Shown here: piece by piece, positions 8,685 through 17,687 of the stretch
Layout of the letters: each line of letters opens with the position of its first letter
Position numbering within the stretch: the first letter of the stretch is position 1
From: an uncultured Fodinibius sp.
GTDB lineage: Bacteria; Bacteroidota; Rhodothermia; Balneolales; Balneolaceae
Assembly: GCA_913056235.1 (NCBI GenBank)
Contig: CAJXMW010000001.1
Coordinates: 1,054,001 to 1,118,000 of the forward strand
Direction: 5' to 3'
DNA length: 64,000 bases
Notes under the pieces: model-generated
What the model was told of the DNA's origin: nothing
Seen by the model: the letters and a program-made list of their open reading frames with translations, nothing else
Database searches by the model: none
Program-made: the position numbers and the translations under genes

Positions 8685-10934
8685 GTGAAAACGACTATGG
8701 AAGATAACAAGCAGACATCCGAGTTTTTATATGAGGGTGAACACGTATTTCTCACTGATAATAATGAGCTTTTTCTCAAGGAAGATTGGCAGGGAGAAGC
8801 CCGTAAGCTTTGCGAAGTTAGTGAAGAAGAGCTTGAAGACAAGCTTGCTGAGCTTACACAGGCTTTTTCTGACTTGGAAGCCAAGGTAGAGCAGGTAATA
8901 AGCGATGATGATAAGCTTACCGAAGACTCACTAGATGCGTTGGCCGAGGATATACAAGGAACAGAAGCGATTGGAGATTTTAGTGTCTTGAGAAATCAGA
9001 TTGAACAGAAAAAGGCGGCATTGCAGCAAGAAGACACAAAAGAAGTGGCTACTGATTCTGGCGATGATGAACCTGATGAGGATACCGAAGAAGCTGAGCC
9101 TACAAGTGAAGTTGAAGAAGCTAAAGAGGCTACGGTCGAGGAGACGCAATTGGAAGATGACGTTGATGAAGCCGATTCTGAGGAAGAGGTCGAAGCTGAA
9201 GCAAATGAAGAGTCTGCCGATGAGGATGAAGAGTCGACAGATAGTAAAGATGAAGAAGACCCTATCACATATTACGAGGAGATTGTTGAGAAAGCTGAAG
9301 ACTTGGCCAAGCAAACCGATTGGCCATACGTGTCGATGGAGCTCGATAACTTAAGCCATGAGTGGTCTGATGGACCGGATGTGGATTCTGATCGGGTACA
9401 GGAGCTCTACCAAAAGTTTAATGACGCAGTCGAAAAATTTGAGGAGCGCAAAGAAGAGCATTATGAGCAGCTCAACAAGCAGAAAAAAGAAAACCTGGAA
9501 ACAAAAAAGAAGCTGCTTGAGGAGTTTGAAGGCATTATATCGAACGAGACCTGGACGGCCACGCGTCGGGTCAATCAAATGAAAGGACAGTGGAATAGTA
9601 CGGGTCCGTTGCCCTCGGATAAAGGCGATGAGCTGAATGAACGGTTCGAGGAGCTGCTGGAGATTTTTAATGAGCACAAAGTAGATCGTTTGGTGCAGCA
9701 GCGCCAGAAAGAAGAAGATAACCTGATGGTGAAGCTGACGGTGCTCGAAAAGATGGAGCGCGTGGTAGAATCTATTGATCACGAAACTGAAAACTGGGAT
9801 GAAATCGACGAGAGGTTTGACGATCTGACCAAGCAGTGGAAGAAAATAGGCCGTGTTCCCAAAGACAAATCCAACGAAGTCTGGGATCGGTACAAGAGCG
9901 TCCAGGATAACTATTACGATCAAAAATACAAGCATGACCCCGAGCATCAGAGCAAGGTTGACCAGTTTTATCACAAGAAGGAGAAGATTTGTGAAGAAGC
10001 GGAAGCTCTGCTCGAAGAAGACGATATTGCCTCGGCTGCGCGGGAGATCAACCGCCTGCATCGTCGCTGGAAAAAAGTGGGTAACCTTCCGCAGCGTGAT
10101 GAGGATGAGCTTTGGAATCGCTTTAAGTCAGCAACTGATGCCTTTAATGAGCGTAAGTCCAAGAATCAGGACAAAATTCGCGAACAGGAAGAAGAGCACT
10201 ATCAGCAGAAGCTGGAGCTGATCGACAAGGCAAAAGCGATAAAAGACATTGACGATTTTGAAAAGGGGCACGACAAGATGCAGAGCTATATGGATCGCTG
10301 GAAAGAAATTGGTCCTGTGCCGCGCAAAAAATCTGACAAGATTTGGAAACAGTTCAAAGGGGCGATGGATGAATTTTATGATCGCCGCCGCGAACATTTC
10401 AAAGAGGTTAAAGAAGAACGCAAAGAGAACCTCGAAAAGAAGAAAGAAATACTTGAGAAGCTTCGTGAATTAGGCAAGCACGATGATCCTATTGAGGCTG
10501 TCGACATTGCCAAGGGACTGCAGGAAAAGTTCAAGAATGTTGGATACGTGCCTATTAAGCATAAAAATAAGATGTGGAAGCAGTACAGAGAGGCATGTGA
10601 TGTTATTTATGATCGCATGCGTGCTGCGAAATCCGGTGATAAGTTTGATCAGGAGTTGGCCAAAGCCGATTTGGATCCCGAAGACCGAAGCAAGATTCAG
10701 AAGCTTCGCAAACAGTATAACAAGGTTAAAAAAGAAGCCAAGGAGCTAGAAAAAGAGGTTCTGCAATACAAGGAAAAGAAAACCTACTTTAAACCTTCGA
10801 GTGGCAGCAACAGCCTGCTCGACGAGGTGGAAAACAAGATTGAAAAGGTGGAGCAGAAGCTTGAGAAAAAGCAGGATAAAATGGATTCCCTTACTGACGA
10901 AATGGATGAGATCAGGGAAGAATCTGCTGGGTAG
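8685..10934 (+). CDS. DUF349-repeat protein with acidic N-terminal region
   Basis: 749 residues, soluble. Residues 1-100 form a short helical head. Residues about 110-205 are extremely acidic and low in complexity (Glu/Asp runs such as DDEPDEDTEEAEP). From about 210 to 670 there are five or six tandem DUF349 units, recognised by the repeating pattern of a WK-IG-VP core followed by W-RF/YK and a helix rich in Lys and Glu. A coiled coil closes the protein. DUF349 proteins are widespread in Bacteroidota and are thought to act in nucleic-acid or translation-related processes, without a firm role. The start could also be Met5 (8697). It is monocistronic. Confidence 0.88.
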   Translation: MKTTMEDNKQTSEFLYEGEHVFLTDNNELFLKEDWQGEARKLCEVSEEELEDKLAELTQAFSDLEAKVEQVISDDDKLTEDSLDALAEDIQGTEAIGDFSVLRNQIEQKKAALQQEDTKEVATDSGDDEPDEDTEEAEPTSEVEEAKEATVEETQLEDDVDEADSEEEVEAEANEESADEDEESTDSKDEEDPITYYEEIVEKAEDLAKQTDWPYVSMELDNLSHEWSDGPDVDSDRVQELYQKFNDAVEKFEERKEEHYEQLNKQKKENLETKKKLLEEFEGIISNETWTATRRVNQMKGQWNSTGPLPSDKGDELNERFEELLEIFNEHKVDRLVQQRQKEEDNLMVKLTVLEKMERVVESIDHETENWDEIDERFDDLTKQWKKIGRVPKDKSNEVWDRYKSVQDNYYDQKYKHDPEHQSKVDQFYHKKEKICEEAEALLEEDDIASAAREINRLHRRWKKVGNLPQRDEDELWNRFKSATDAFNERKSKNQDKIREQEEEHYQQKLELIDKAKAIKDIDDFEKGHDKMQSYMDRWKEIGPVPRKKSDKIWKQFKGAMDEFYDRRREHFKEVKEERKENLEKKKEILEKLRELGKHDDPIEAVDIAKGLQEKFKNVGYVPIKHKNKMWKQYREACDVIYDRMRAAKSGDKFDQELAKADLDPEDRSKIQKLRKQYNKVKKEAKELEKEVLQYKEKKTYFKPSSGSNSLLDEVENKIEKVEQKLEKKQDKMDSLTDEMDEIREESAG

Positions 10935-11099
10935 CTTCTGATTTGCTTTTCTGATTGCTTGCTATATTTTGGAACAATCAAAATAAATTAAAATTGGCGC
11001 CGTACAACAGGTAATAGAATAGTTTAATATACACGGATGGTTGGGGATTGAGAAAAGTTGCTGCTGGCGGTGTTCATTATCTAAAACACCAACTTATTG

Positions 11100-11969
11100 A
11101 TGGGAGATAGCAAACAAGAAGTAAGTCTTACTTTTTGGGGAGTGCGCGGTTCCACGCCGTGCGCAAATAAAGAGAATATGCTATTCGGGGGTAACACTAC
11201 TTGTGTGCAAGTCCATATCCCCCATTCCGATGAAATTTTAATTCTTGACAGTGGTACGGGCATCCGCAATCTGGGTAACAAACTTGTTGATCAGCCCGGT
11301 AAAATAAGCGGACGCATCTTTATTACCCATCCACACTGGGATCACATCCAGGGCTTTCCGTTTTTTAAACCTATTTATGGATCGAAAAATCATTTTCGTA
11401 TCCACATGCCTGAGCAGGAAAATGGCGAAAGCTGCAAAGATATATTATCGGGGCACTTGACCAAGACCTTTTTCCCTGTCACGCTGGATATGATCGATGC
11501 TAATCTTGAATACACTACGCAAATATCCGAACGATGTGAGTATGAGGGATACGATATCGAATTTATGTTTGCCAATCATACAATTAATACGGCGATCTAC
11601 AAGATTCATGTGGATGGCAAACAGATTGTGTTTTGTCCCGATAATGAGATCAACCAGTCGGCTGAAAATGCTGATCCCGATTTTTACCACAGGCTGGAAC
11701 AGTTCTTCGATGATGTGGACCTGCTAATCCACGACGGGCAATACAATTTAGATTCATACGAGGGCAAACAAGGTTGGGGCCACTCGGCATGGGAGAATGT
11801 CGTTGATTTTGCGGCTAAATCAGGCGTACAACGGTTGTTTATTACCCATCACGATCCTGATTCTGGGGATCAAAAACTGCAAGCGCTCGACCGGCGGATA
11901 CGCGCGGAATTTGGTGATCAGTTCACCTCAATTCAGTTGGCCAAAGAAGGCGAAACAATATCATGCTAA
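11100..11969 (+). CDS. MBL-fold metallo-hydrolase, cyclic-phosphodiesterase-like
   Basis: A 289-residue beta-lactamase-fold hydrolase. The zinc motif is THPHWDHIQG (His77, His79, Asp81, His82). It is preceded by TFWGVRGSTP and GGNTTCVQV near the N-terminus and by LDSGTGIRNLG at 50-58. A further ligand motif, LIHDGQY, and the final His in ITHHDP are also present. The GVRGS/GGNT signature is typical of the subgroup annotated as class III 3',5'-cyclic-nucleotide phosphodiesterase or PhnP-like hydrolases. The substrate is unknown here. A TTG three bases upstream (11097) is an alternative start; ATG at 11100 is preferred. Confidence 0.85.
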   Translation: MGDSKQEVSLTFWGVRGSTPCANKENMLFGGNTTCVQVHIPHSDEILILDSGTGIRNLGNKLVDQPGKISGRIFITHPHWDHIQGFPFFKPIYGSKNHFRIHMPEQENGESCKDILSGHLTKTFFPVTLDMIDANLEYTTQISERCEYEGYDIEFMFANHTINTAIYKIHVDGKQIVFCPDNEINQSAENADPDFYHRLEQFFDDVDLLIHDGQYNLDSYEGKQGWGHSAWENVVDFAAKSGVQRLFITHHDPDSGDQKLQALDRRIRAEFGDQFTSIQLAKEGETISC

Positions 11970-11970
11970 A

Positions 11971-12005
11971 ATAAAAATGAGGATGCACTACATGGTGCAC
12001 CCTCA
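11971..12005 (-). terminator. Terminator between convergent genes
   Basis: Stem TGAGG-TGCAC (11978-11988) with GTGCA-CCTCA (11995-12005) contains one A/C mismatch. On the minus strand it is followed by TTTTTAT, so it serves the minus-strand barrel gene. It may also stop readthrough from the MBL gene on the plus strand. Confidence 0.7.
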
Positions 12006-12026
12006 TAGATTCTTCGGTTTGCGATT

Positions 12027-12503
12027 TTATAGATAAAAGCGAACCCCTACACCGCCATTTACATGAAAGTCGGTTGATGGTAATATATCCAGCACAGGAG
12101 CAACTTCTACGAAAAGGCCTATGGGCGAATCTTCAAACAAGTAATTGAGACCCACAGGAACACGGGCGCCAATCACAGCATCATTTTCGGCGAAAATAAC
12201 ACGGCCGCCTATACCATAATAAAGCGGCAGAGTTCCTGAATCGACGTCACTAAATGCATCATAGTTGTGCCACAAGTAGTCTCCGTGAATATTTATTGCT
12301 TCATATGGCCCAACAAAAGACCAGGATAAGCCCAAATCAAAAGCATTATTGCCGCCGGTCCAGGATTTAAGACTTATTCCCGTAGGTTCACCGACCATGA
12401 AGCCGATACCCAGATCTTTCTCAGTATCCTGAGCTTGCGCTAGTGATCCAAAAGAAATGCTTAGAAAAATAGTAAGTATGGTAACTGTTATTAACTTTTT
12501 CAT
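12027..12503 (-). CDS. Small secreted outer-membrane beta-barrel-like protein
   Basis: 158 residues from the ATG at 12503, chosen because it begins a clean signal peptide (MKKLITVTILTIF, cleavage near AQAQ at 22-25). An upstream in-frame start at 12557 would only add a hydrophobic leader and is less likely. The mature part alternates polar and hydrophobic residues and is Gly/aromatic rich (GIGFMVGEPTGISLK, YYGIGGRVIF). It ends with an aromatic/Leu C-terminus (GVGVRFYL), as expected for a small eight-stranded barrel. I cannot name the family. Confidence 0.75.
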   Translation of the reverse strand: MKKLITVTILTIFLSISFGSLAQAQDTEKDLGIGFMVGEPTGISLKSWTGGNNAFDLGLSWSFVGPYEAINIHGDYLWHNYDAFSDVDSGTLPLYYGIGGRVIFAENDAVIGARVPVGLNYLFEDSPIGLFVEVAPVLDILPSTDFHVNGGVGVRFYL

Positions 12504-12757
12504 AGATGAAATAATTATTTGAAGTTTATTTAGAAACCAACCGATTACTATGATCAAATTAAAGGGATATTTCGGCTAAACGTTCCAGCTATATATATTC
12601 TAAAAAATTTTTAACTTTTTATGGTCTTAATTCCTAATCTTATTATCCATAAATAACTCAAAACATAATTATTATAGGTTTATTACGTGGTGAAATTTTA
12701 GAAGCTGGAGCCTTGTTAGCCTTTAAAAATTATTGGATTACCTGTAGTTACTATACT

Positions 12758-13372
12758 ATGTTGTCTAGCTCTACAAAAGTATTGTTAACTTTTATAAAAA
12801 ATCCACAGAAAGGAAAAGTAAAAACCCGTCTTGCGCAGTCGCTGGGGGATCAAAAAGCGTTGGACATATATCGACAGCTGGTGCAGAAAACCCGGGAAGT
12901 CACCGACGCTGTGCAGTGCGACCGGCAGGTATGGTATTCAAGTTTTATCGAAGATAATGACGGCTGGTCCTCTGGTGGATACGACAAACGCCTGCAGCAT
13001 GGTGATGATCTTGGGGAAAGAATGGCAGAGGCATTCCGACAAGCTTTTGATGAGGGGTATTCAAAGCCAGTAATTATTGGGAGCGACTGCCCGGGGCTTA
13101 CGCCACAAATTATAGAAAAGGCCTTTGACGGGCTGGTTACTCATGATGTGGTGCTTGGCCCCTCCCACGATGGCGGTTATTATCTGCTTGGGATGTCCTC
13201 TTTTTATGGGGATCTGTTTATCGATATTCCGTGGAGTACCCCCTTTGTCTTTGACCAAACAGTGGCGAAGATTAAAAGCCTGGATCTCTCATTTAACACG
13301 CTCCCAGTACTTAATGATATTGACACCGAACAAGATCTAATTGAATCTGATTTTATTCCAGAACGTTCATGA
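12758..13372 (+). CDS. TIGR04282-type glycosyltransferase (DUF2064)
   Basis: 204 residues, nucleotidyltransferase-like glycosyltransferase fold. It opens with LLTFIKNPQKGKVKTRLAQSLG, the diagnostic N-terminal motif of this family. It continues with GDDLGERM and then IIGSDCPGLTP and DVVLGPSHDGGYYLLG, which hold the metal-binding Asp. The family was named for arsenosugar biosynthesis from its co-occurrence with arsenosugar genes, but many members occur without arsenic genes and their acceptor is unproven. The start at ATG 12758 is preferred over a TTG at 12713 because the core motif follows directly. Its stop overlaps the next gene by four bases (ATGA), so the pair is translationally coupled. 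Confidence 0.88.
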   Translation: MLSSSTKVLLTFIKNPQKGKVKTRLAQSLGDQKALDIYRQLVQKTREVTDAVQCDRQVWYSSFIEDNDGWSSGGYDKRLQHGDDLGERMAEAFRQAFDEGYSKPVIIGSDCPGLTPQIIEKAFDGLVTHDVVLGPSHDGGYYLLGMSSFYGDLFIDIPWSTPFVFDQTVAKIKSLDLSFNTLPVLNDIDTEQDLIESDFIPERS

Positions 13373-14049
13373 ATCTCAGCGTGATTATTCCTGCTTTTAA
13401 CGAAGAAGGTGAAATAGCAGAAACAATCAGATGTGTGCAAGATCGAGGGGATGAGCTGCTGCAAGAGGTGATTGTTGTGGATGGAGGCAGTATGGACGCA
13501 ACTGTTAAAAATGCAAAAGAAGCGGGGGCTAAGGTAGTATTTTCATCCCAAAAAGGTCGAGCGGCCCAAATGAACTACGGTGCTGAAAAGGCTGCTGGCG
13601 ATATATTCTATTTTTTGCATGCCGATAGTAAGCCTCCTCAAAATTTTGCGAACAGTGTCTGTCAGGCAGTAGAATCGGGATATGATGCAGGCTGCTTTCG
13701 CCTGACTTTTGACCAGAATCACGTACTCCTGGATGTCTATGCATGGTTCACTCGCTTTGATATTGATGCATTTCGCTTTGGAGATCAGAGTTTGTTTATA
13801 CGGTCTAATGCTTTTTGGGCCATCGGTGGATACCGTAATGATCATATCGTCATGGAAGACAATGAGATCGTGCGGCGCATCAAAGAAGAGTACACGTTTG
13901 CCATCCTGGACGATGCGGTAGAAACATCAGCCCGCATGTATCGGGAAGTGGGAGTGTTTAAGTTACAGTTGATTTTTTTGCTAATTTATACGCTTTATTT
14001 TTTGGGTGTCGAACAGGAGACGCTGGCTAATATCAAGTCTAATGTATAA
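13369..14049 (+). CDS. TIGR04283-type family 2 glycosyltransferase
   Basis: 226 residues, GT-A fold. The N-terminus SVIIPAFNEEGEIAETI and VIVVDGGSMDATV form the nucleotide-sugar pocket. The metal site is FLHADSKPP, a His-Ala-Asp variant of the DxD motif typical of this subfamily. The acceptor side includes FGDQSLFIRSNAFWAIGGY and EDNEIVRRIK. A hydrophobic C-terminal helix (about 200-216) may attach it to the membrane. It overlaps the TIGR04282 gene by four bases. The two families are usual partners and probably build one sugar product, perhaps a glycolipid. No ArsS or ArsM gene is nearby. Confidence 0.88.
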   Translation: MNLSVIIPAFNEEGEIAETIRCVQDRGDELLQEVIVVDGGSMDATVKNAKEAGAKVVFSSQKGRAAQMNYGAEKAAGDIFYFLHADSKPPQNFANSVCQAVESGYDAGCFRLTFDQNHVLLDVYAWFTRFDIDAFRFGDQSLFIRSNAFWAIGGYRNDHIVMEDNEIVRRIKEEYTFAILDDAVETSARMYREVGVFKLQLIFLLIYTLYFLGVEQETLANIKSNV

Positions 14050-14308
14050 AGAGCCGATTATGTTGTTTAATACCTATTTCAAGGAGGGGATTTCATTTAT
14101 ATTTAACATTAAGCTAATCTTAGGATTCTTATAATTACAGCGCTGGAAATAAGTACAATTAGTTGTTGATCTTTTTTATATTCACGCCTCGGAAAAAGAG
14201 GCCGAAATAGACTATTAAGTCAAAGGCTAATTGTCTATAATACAACAATTTGCGTGCTATCAATAGTACACACTCAATTCCAAAGCTAACCAAACATATC
14301 TATCGATT

Positions 14309-17300
14309 ATGAAACGTTACTTATTCTTACTGGCAGCAGTATTATTGCTCCCGGTAGCTATGTTCGCTCAGGGCACTACCTCGGGTTCCATTGAGGGACT
14401 CATTACAGATGCCTCCGGCGAACCACTACCCGGTGCAAATATCGTAGCCATTCACCAACCAACTGGCACCCGCTATGGTACCGCTAGTCGTGCAAACGGC
14501 CGGTACACCATCAAGAGTGTACGCGTTGGTGGACCTTATGAAATTCAGGTTTCTTTCGTCGGATACAATCCGAAAAAGAAAGAAATAACAAGTGTCGAGC
14601 TTAGTCAAACTGTCGAGGTTGATTTCACCCTGGAAGAAGGTGAAATGAGTCTTGATGAGATTTCGGTTACAGCTCAGGCCGACCCTACTTTTAATCGAAA
14701 TCGCACAGGCGCTAAGACCAACATCGGTCAAGAGCAGATTAACCAAACGCCAACGTTGACGCGTTCGCTTGGCGACTTTACGCGACTGACGCCCCAGGCA
14801 ACCGGCGGCGGTAGTTTTAGCGGTGCCAATGACCGATATAATAACCTATTGGTTGACGGTGCTACACTTAATGATGTGTTTGGTCTTGGAGAAGGAACGC
14901 CCGGATCGCAAGCTGGTGTAAGCTCTCCCATTAGCATCGATGCTATCGAAGAGTTCAACGTTGATATTGCACCTTTCGAGGTAACCAATAACAACTTTAC
15001 CGGTGGCCAAATTAACGCTATTACCAAGAGCGGAACCAACGAATACACCGGATCAGCGTACTTCCAAACACGCAATGAAGCGTTTGTTGGAAATTACATT
15101 ACCCAATCAGGCGATGTTTCTGAAGATGTTGAATCATTCGACGAAAAGTACCTGGGTCTTACATTGGGTGGACCAATTGTAAAAGACAAGGCGTTCTTTT
15201 TTGTCAACGCTGAATTTAAGCGCGAAACTGCACCATTAACAGGCGGTCTCTTAAATAGTGGGCAGGATAATAGTTTTGATGTTGCTCCTTCTACTTTTGC
15301 AGAAATTAAAAGTATTGCCGAAAGCGAGTATGGATATAATCCCGGCACCTATGGTAATACACTTGATCAAACGCAGGATAACAACAAAATTCTTGCTAAG
15401 ATAGACTGGAATATTGCGGAAGATCATAAGTTGACGTTTCGTTACAACTACGTTGATGCTACTGATGAAGAGGGTTTGAGCCGTGGATCTAGCTCGTACA
15501 GCTTCTCTAATCGCCAGTATAATTTCAACAGTACGCAAAATTCATTTGTAGCTGAGCTGAACAGCAGCTTTGGAAATAATATGGATAACACCTTCCGTGC
15601 GGTTTATACTTCCATCCGCGACTCGCGCGATGTTGTTGCACAACCTTTCCCAGAAGTTAATGTAAGTGTGCCGCTGCAAAACAATACTGGTAACTTTGGC
15701 GGTATCTACATGGGAATTGATCGATTCTCGCAGGCCAATGCGCTTGATCAGGATCTGATAGAAATCACCGACAATTTCACCTACATCATGGGTGATCACG
15801 AGTTTACCTTTGGTACAAGCAACCAGATTTACCAGTTCCGAAACTTGTTTGTACAGGATGATTTTGGAACGTATGAATTTCGTGGTGGTAATGGCCGAAG
15901 TTCTGCTGAGAACTTTGAAGCCGGGAACCCTTATTCATACAACTATAGTTATCTGCTACCAGGCGGTAACCGTGCAGCTGAATTTGGTGCTATCCAGTTG
16001 GGAGCATATGTACAGGACAAATGGACGGTTCAAGATAATCTAAAACTGACCTTTGGTTTGCGTGCTGATGTACCCATCATGCCCGACAAGCCGACGTCTA
16101 ATCCCGATGTTGCGGATGCGTTCCCGAACTTTCGCACCGACCGCGTAGCCAGTGGCAATGTGCTCTGGTCTCCACGCTTCGGCTTTAATTGGGCACCAGA
16201 AACTGGCGAATATACTACACAAATTCGTGGTGGTGCCGGTATCTTTTCCGGAACGCCTCCCTTCGTTTGGATCTCAAACCAGTACAGCAATACCGGCGCC
16301 GATTATGGCCGTATTGATGTAAATGATTATGGAATAAATGGTACAGGAGATGATTTGGGAGATGGTTTCTTTAGCCCAGACCCAGACAATCAGCCTACAC
16401 CTGGAGGTAATAACAATTTACCAACAGTTGCTACTACCGAGGTTAACCTGATTACACAGGACTTTAAATACCCACAGGCGGCCAAGTTCAACCTGGCACT
16501 TGACCAAGATCTGCCATATGGTATTACGGCAACGTTAGAAGGTGTTTACTCGAAGTCGATCAATGCTGTTACCTATCGTAACATTAACTTGGGGCAAACG
16601 GGTACTTCTGCTTATGGTCGTCCTCTTTACGGAGACATTTATTATAATTCCTTCTTCGGAACGGCTTCCGGAAACCCAAACCGTATTGACTCTCGTTTTA
16701 CCAACGCTCTGGTACTTGACAACACCGACAAGGGTTACAACTATAGCCTAACTGCTGAATTTGAGAAGCAGTTCGACTGGGGCTTGCGTGCAAAAGTTTC
16801 TTATACAAGAAATCGAGCAGAAAACGTGAATAACGGTACCTCCAGCCGGGCGATTTCCAACTGGCAGTACAATGAGAATAAGGATGTAAATAGTCCTCGA
16901 ATAGGTACGGCTGACTTTGAGCGTCGTCACCGCATTCTTGCCAACGTTGGCTACACCTTTTCATGGGCCGAACGTTTCCGCACCACTGTTTCGGTGATTT
17001 TTGACGGACAATCCGGCACGCCTTTTAGCTGGATCTACGACGGGAATGCCAACGGTGATACCCGTTACGACAATGACTTGATGTATGTTCCTGCTTCGTC
17101 TGACGAAGTTGTGCTTACCAGTGGCAACTGGAACGAGCTCAACAACTGGATTTCCAGTGAAGCATCGCTGAATGATTACCGCGGAGAGGTAGTACCACGA
17201 GGAACAGCTCGTGAACCGTGGACCAACTACCTAGATCTGCGCATAAACCAAGAGATCGAGACGTTTTCAGGTCAGAAGCTTGAGATCACAGCCAGCATGT

Positions 17301-17563
17301 TCAATGTGTTGAACTTCCTGAACCAAGAGTGGGGTCTGCGTGAAAGTGTGAGTTTCAACAACTACCGGGCTGTTCAGTTTGAGCAGTACGTAGATCAAGA
17401 TTTCATCAACAATCGTGGTAGCCAGTACAATCTGAGCAGCGATGATATTGGCAAGCCCGTCTTGAATTTTAGTCCGGATAATGTAACGGACGATGAGATG
17501 TATAGCACCAATAATATCGGCTCAAGATGGCGAATGCAGATAGGTCTTAAGTACTCGTTCTAA
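14309..17563 (+). CDS. TonB-dependent receptor with carboxypeptidase-like N-terminal domain (Oar-like)
   Basis: 1084-residue outer-membrane protein. A signal peptide ends near residue 20 (MFAQG). Residues about 25-110 form a CarboxypepD_reg domain, beginning GSIEGLITDASGEPLPGANIVA and running to VEVDFTLEEG. The plug follows with LTRSLGDFTRLTP and NNLLVDGATLNDVFG. The rest is a large 22-strand-type barrel ending MQIGLKYSF, with the usual C-terminal Phe. It belongs with Oar-like receptors, not SusC, since there is no SusD partner and no SusC-type plug signature. The ligand is unknown. The 259 bases upstream are AT-rich and hold no gene. A strong terminator follows. Confidence 0.92.
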   Translation: MKRYLFLLAAVLLLPVAMFAQGTTSGSIEGLITDASGEPLPGANIVAIHQPTGTRYGTASRANGRYTIKSVRVGGPYEIQVSFVGYNPKKKEITSVELSQTVEVDFTLEEGEMSLDEISVTAQADPTFNRNRTGAKTNIGQEQINQTPTLTRSLGDFTRLTPQATGGGSFSGANDRYNNLLVDGATLNDVFGLGEGTPGSQAGVSSPISIDAIEEFNVDIAPFEVTNNNFTGGQINAITKSGTNEYTGSAYFQTRNEAFVGNYITQSGDVSEDVESFDEKYLGLTLGGPIVKDKAFFFVNAEFKRETAPLTGGLLNSGQDNSFDVAPSTFAEIKSIAESEYGYNPGTYGNTLDQTQDNNKILAKIDWNIAEDHKLTFRYNYVDATDEEGLSRGSSSYSFSNRQYNFNSTQNSFVAELNSSFGNNMDNTFRAVYTSIRDSRDVVAQPFPEVNVSVPLQNNTGNFGGIYMGIDRFSQANALDQDLIEITDNFTYIMGDHEFTFGTSNQIYQFRNLFVQDDFGTYEFRGGNGRSSAENFEAGNPYSYNYSYLLPGGNRAAEFGAIQLGAYVQDKWTVQDNLKLTFGLRADVPIMPDKPTSNPDVADAFPNFRTDRVASGNVLWSPRFGFNWAPETGEYTTQIRGGAGIFSGTPPFVWISNQYSNTGADYGRIDVNDYGINGTGDDLGDGFFSPDPDNQPTPGGNNNLPTVATTEVNLITQDFKYPQAAKFNLALDQDLPYGITATLEGVYSKSINAVTYRNINLGQTGTSAYGRPLYGDIYYNSFFGTASGNPNRIDSRFTNALVLDNTDKGYNYSLTAEFEKQFDWGLRAKVSYTRNRAENVNNGTSSRAISNWQYNENKDVNSPRIGTADFERRHRILANVGYTFSWAERFRTTVSVIFDGQSGTPFSWIYDGNANGDTRYDNDLMYVPASSDEVVLTSGNWNELNNWISSEASLNDYRGEVVPRGTAREPWTNYLDLRINQEIETFSGQKLEITASMFNVLNFLNQEWGLRESVSFNNYRAVQFEQYVDQDFINNRGSQYNLSSDDIGKPVLNFSPDNVTDDEMYSTNNIGSRWRMQIGLKYSF

Positions 17564-17591
17564 ACGAGCAGCCTATCATTGGTTTTACAGA

Positions 17592-17620
17592 GGGCTCCGA
17601 GTATTCGGAGCCCTTTTTTA
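17592..17620 (+). terminator. Rho-independent terminator after the Oar-like receptor
   Basis: Perfect nine-base stem GGGCTCCGA (17592-17600) with TCGGAGCCC (17605-17613), a four-base loop, then six T. Confidence 0.93.
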
Positions 17621-17687
17621 TTTACAAAACCTGTCAGCATCCGCAGGATTTGAAAGCGTTTAACTAACAGTTTGAACTGATACTATT

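Noticed and set aside
8996-9268. Minus-strand Ser-rich frame
   Set aside because: An artefact of the Glu/Asp-rich codons of the DUF349 protein read backwards.
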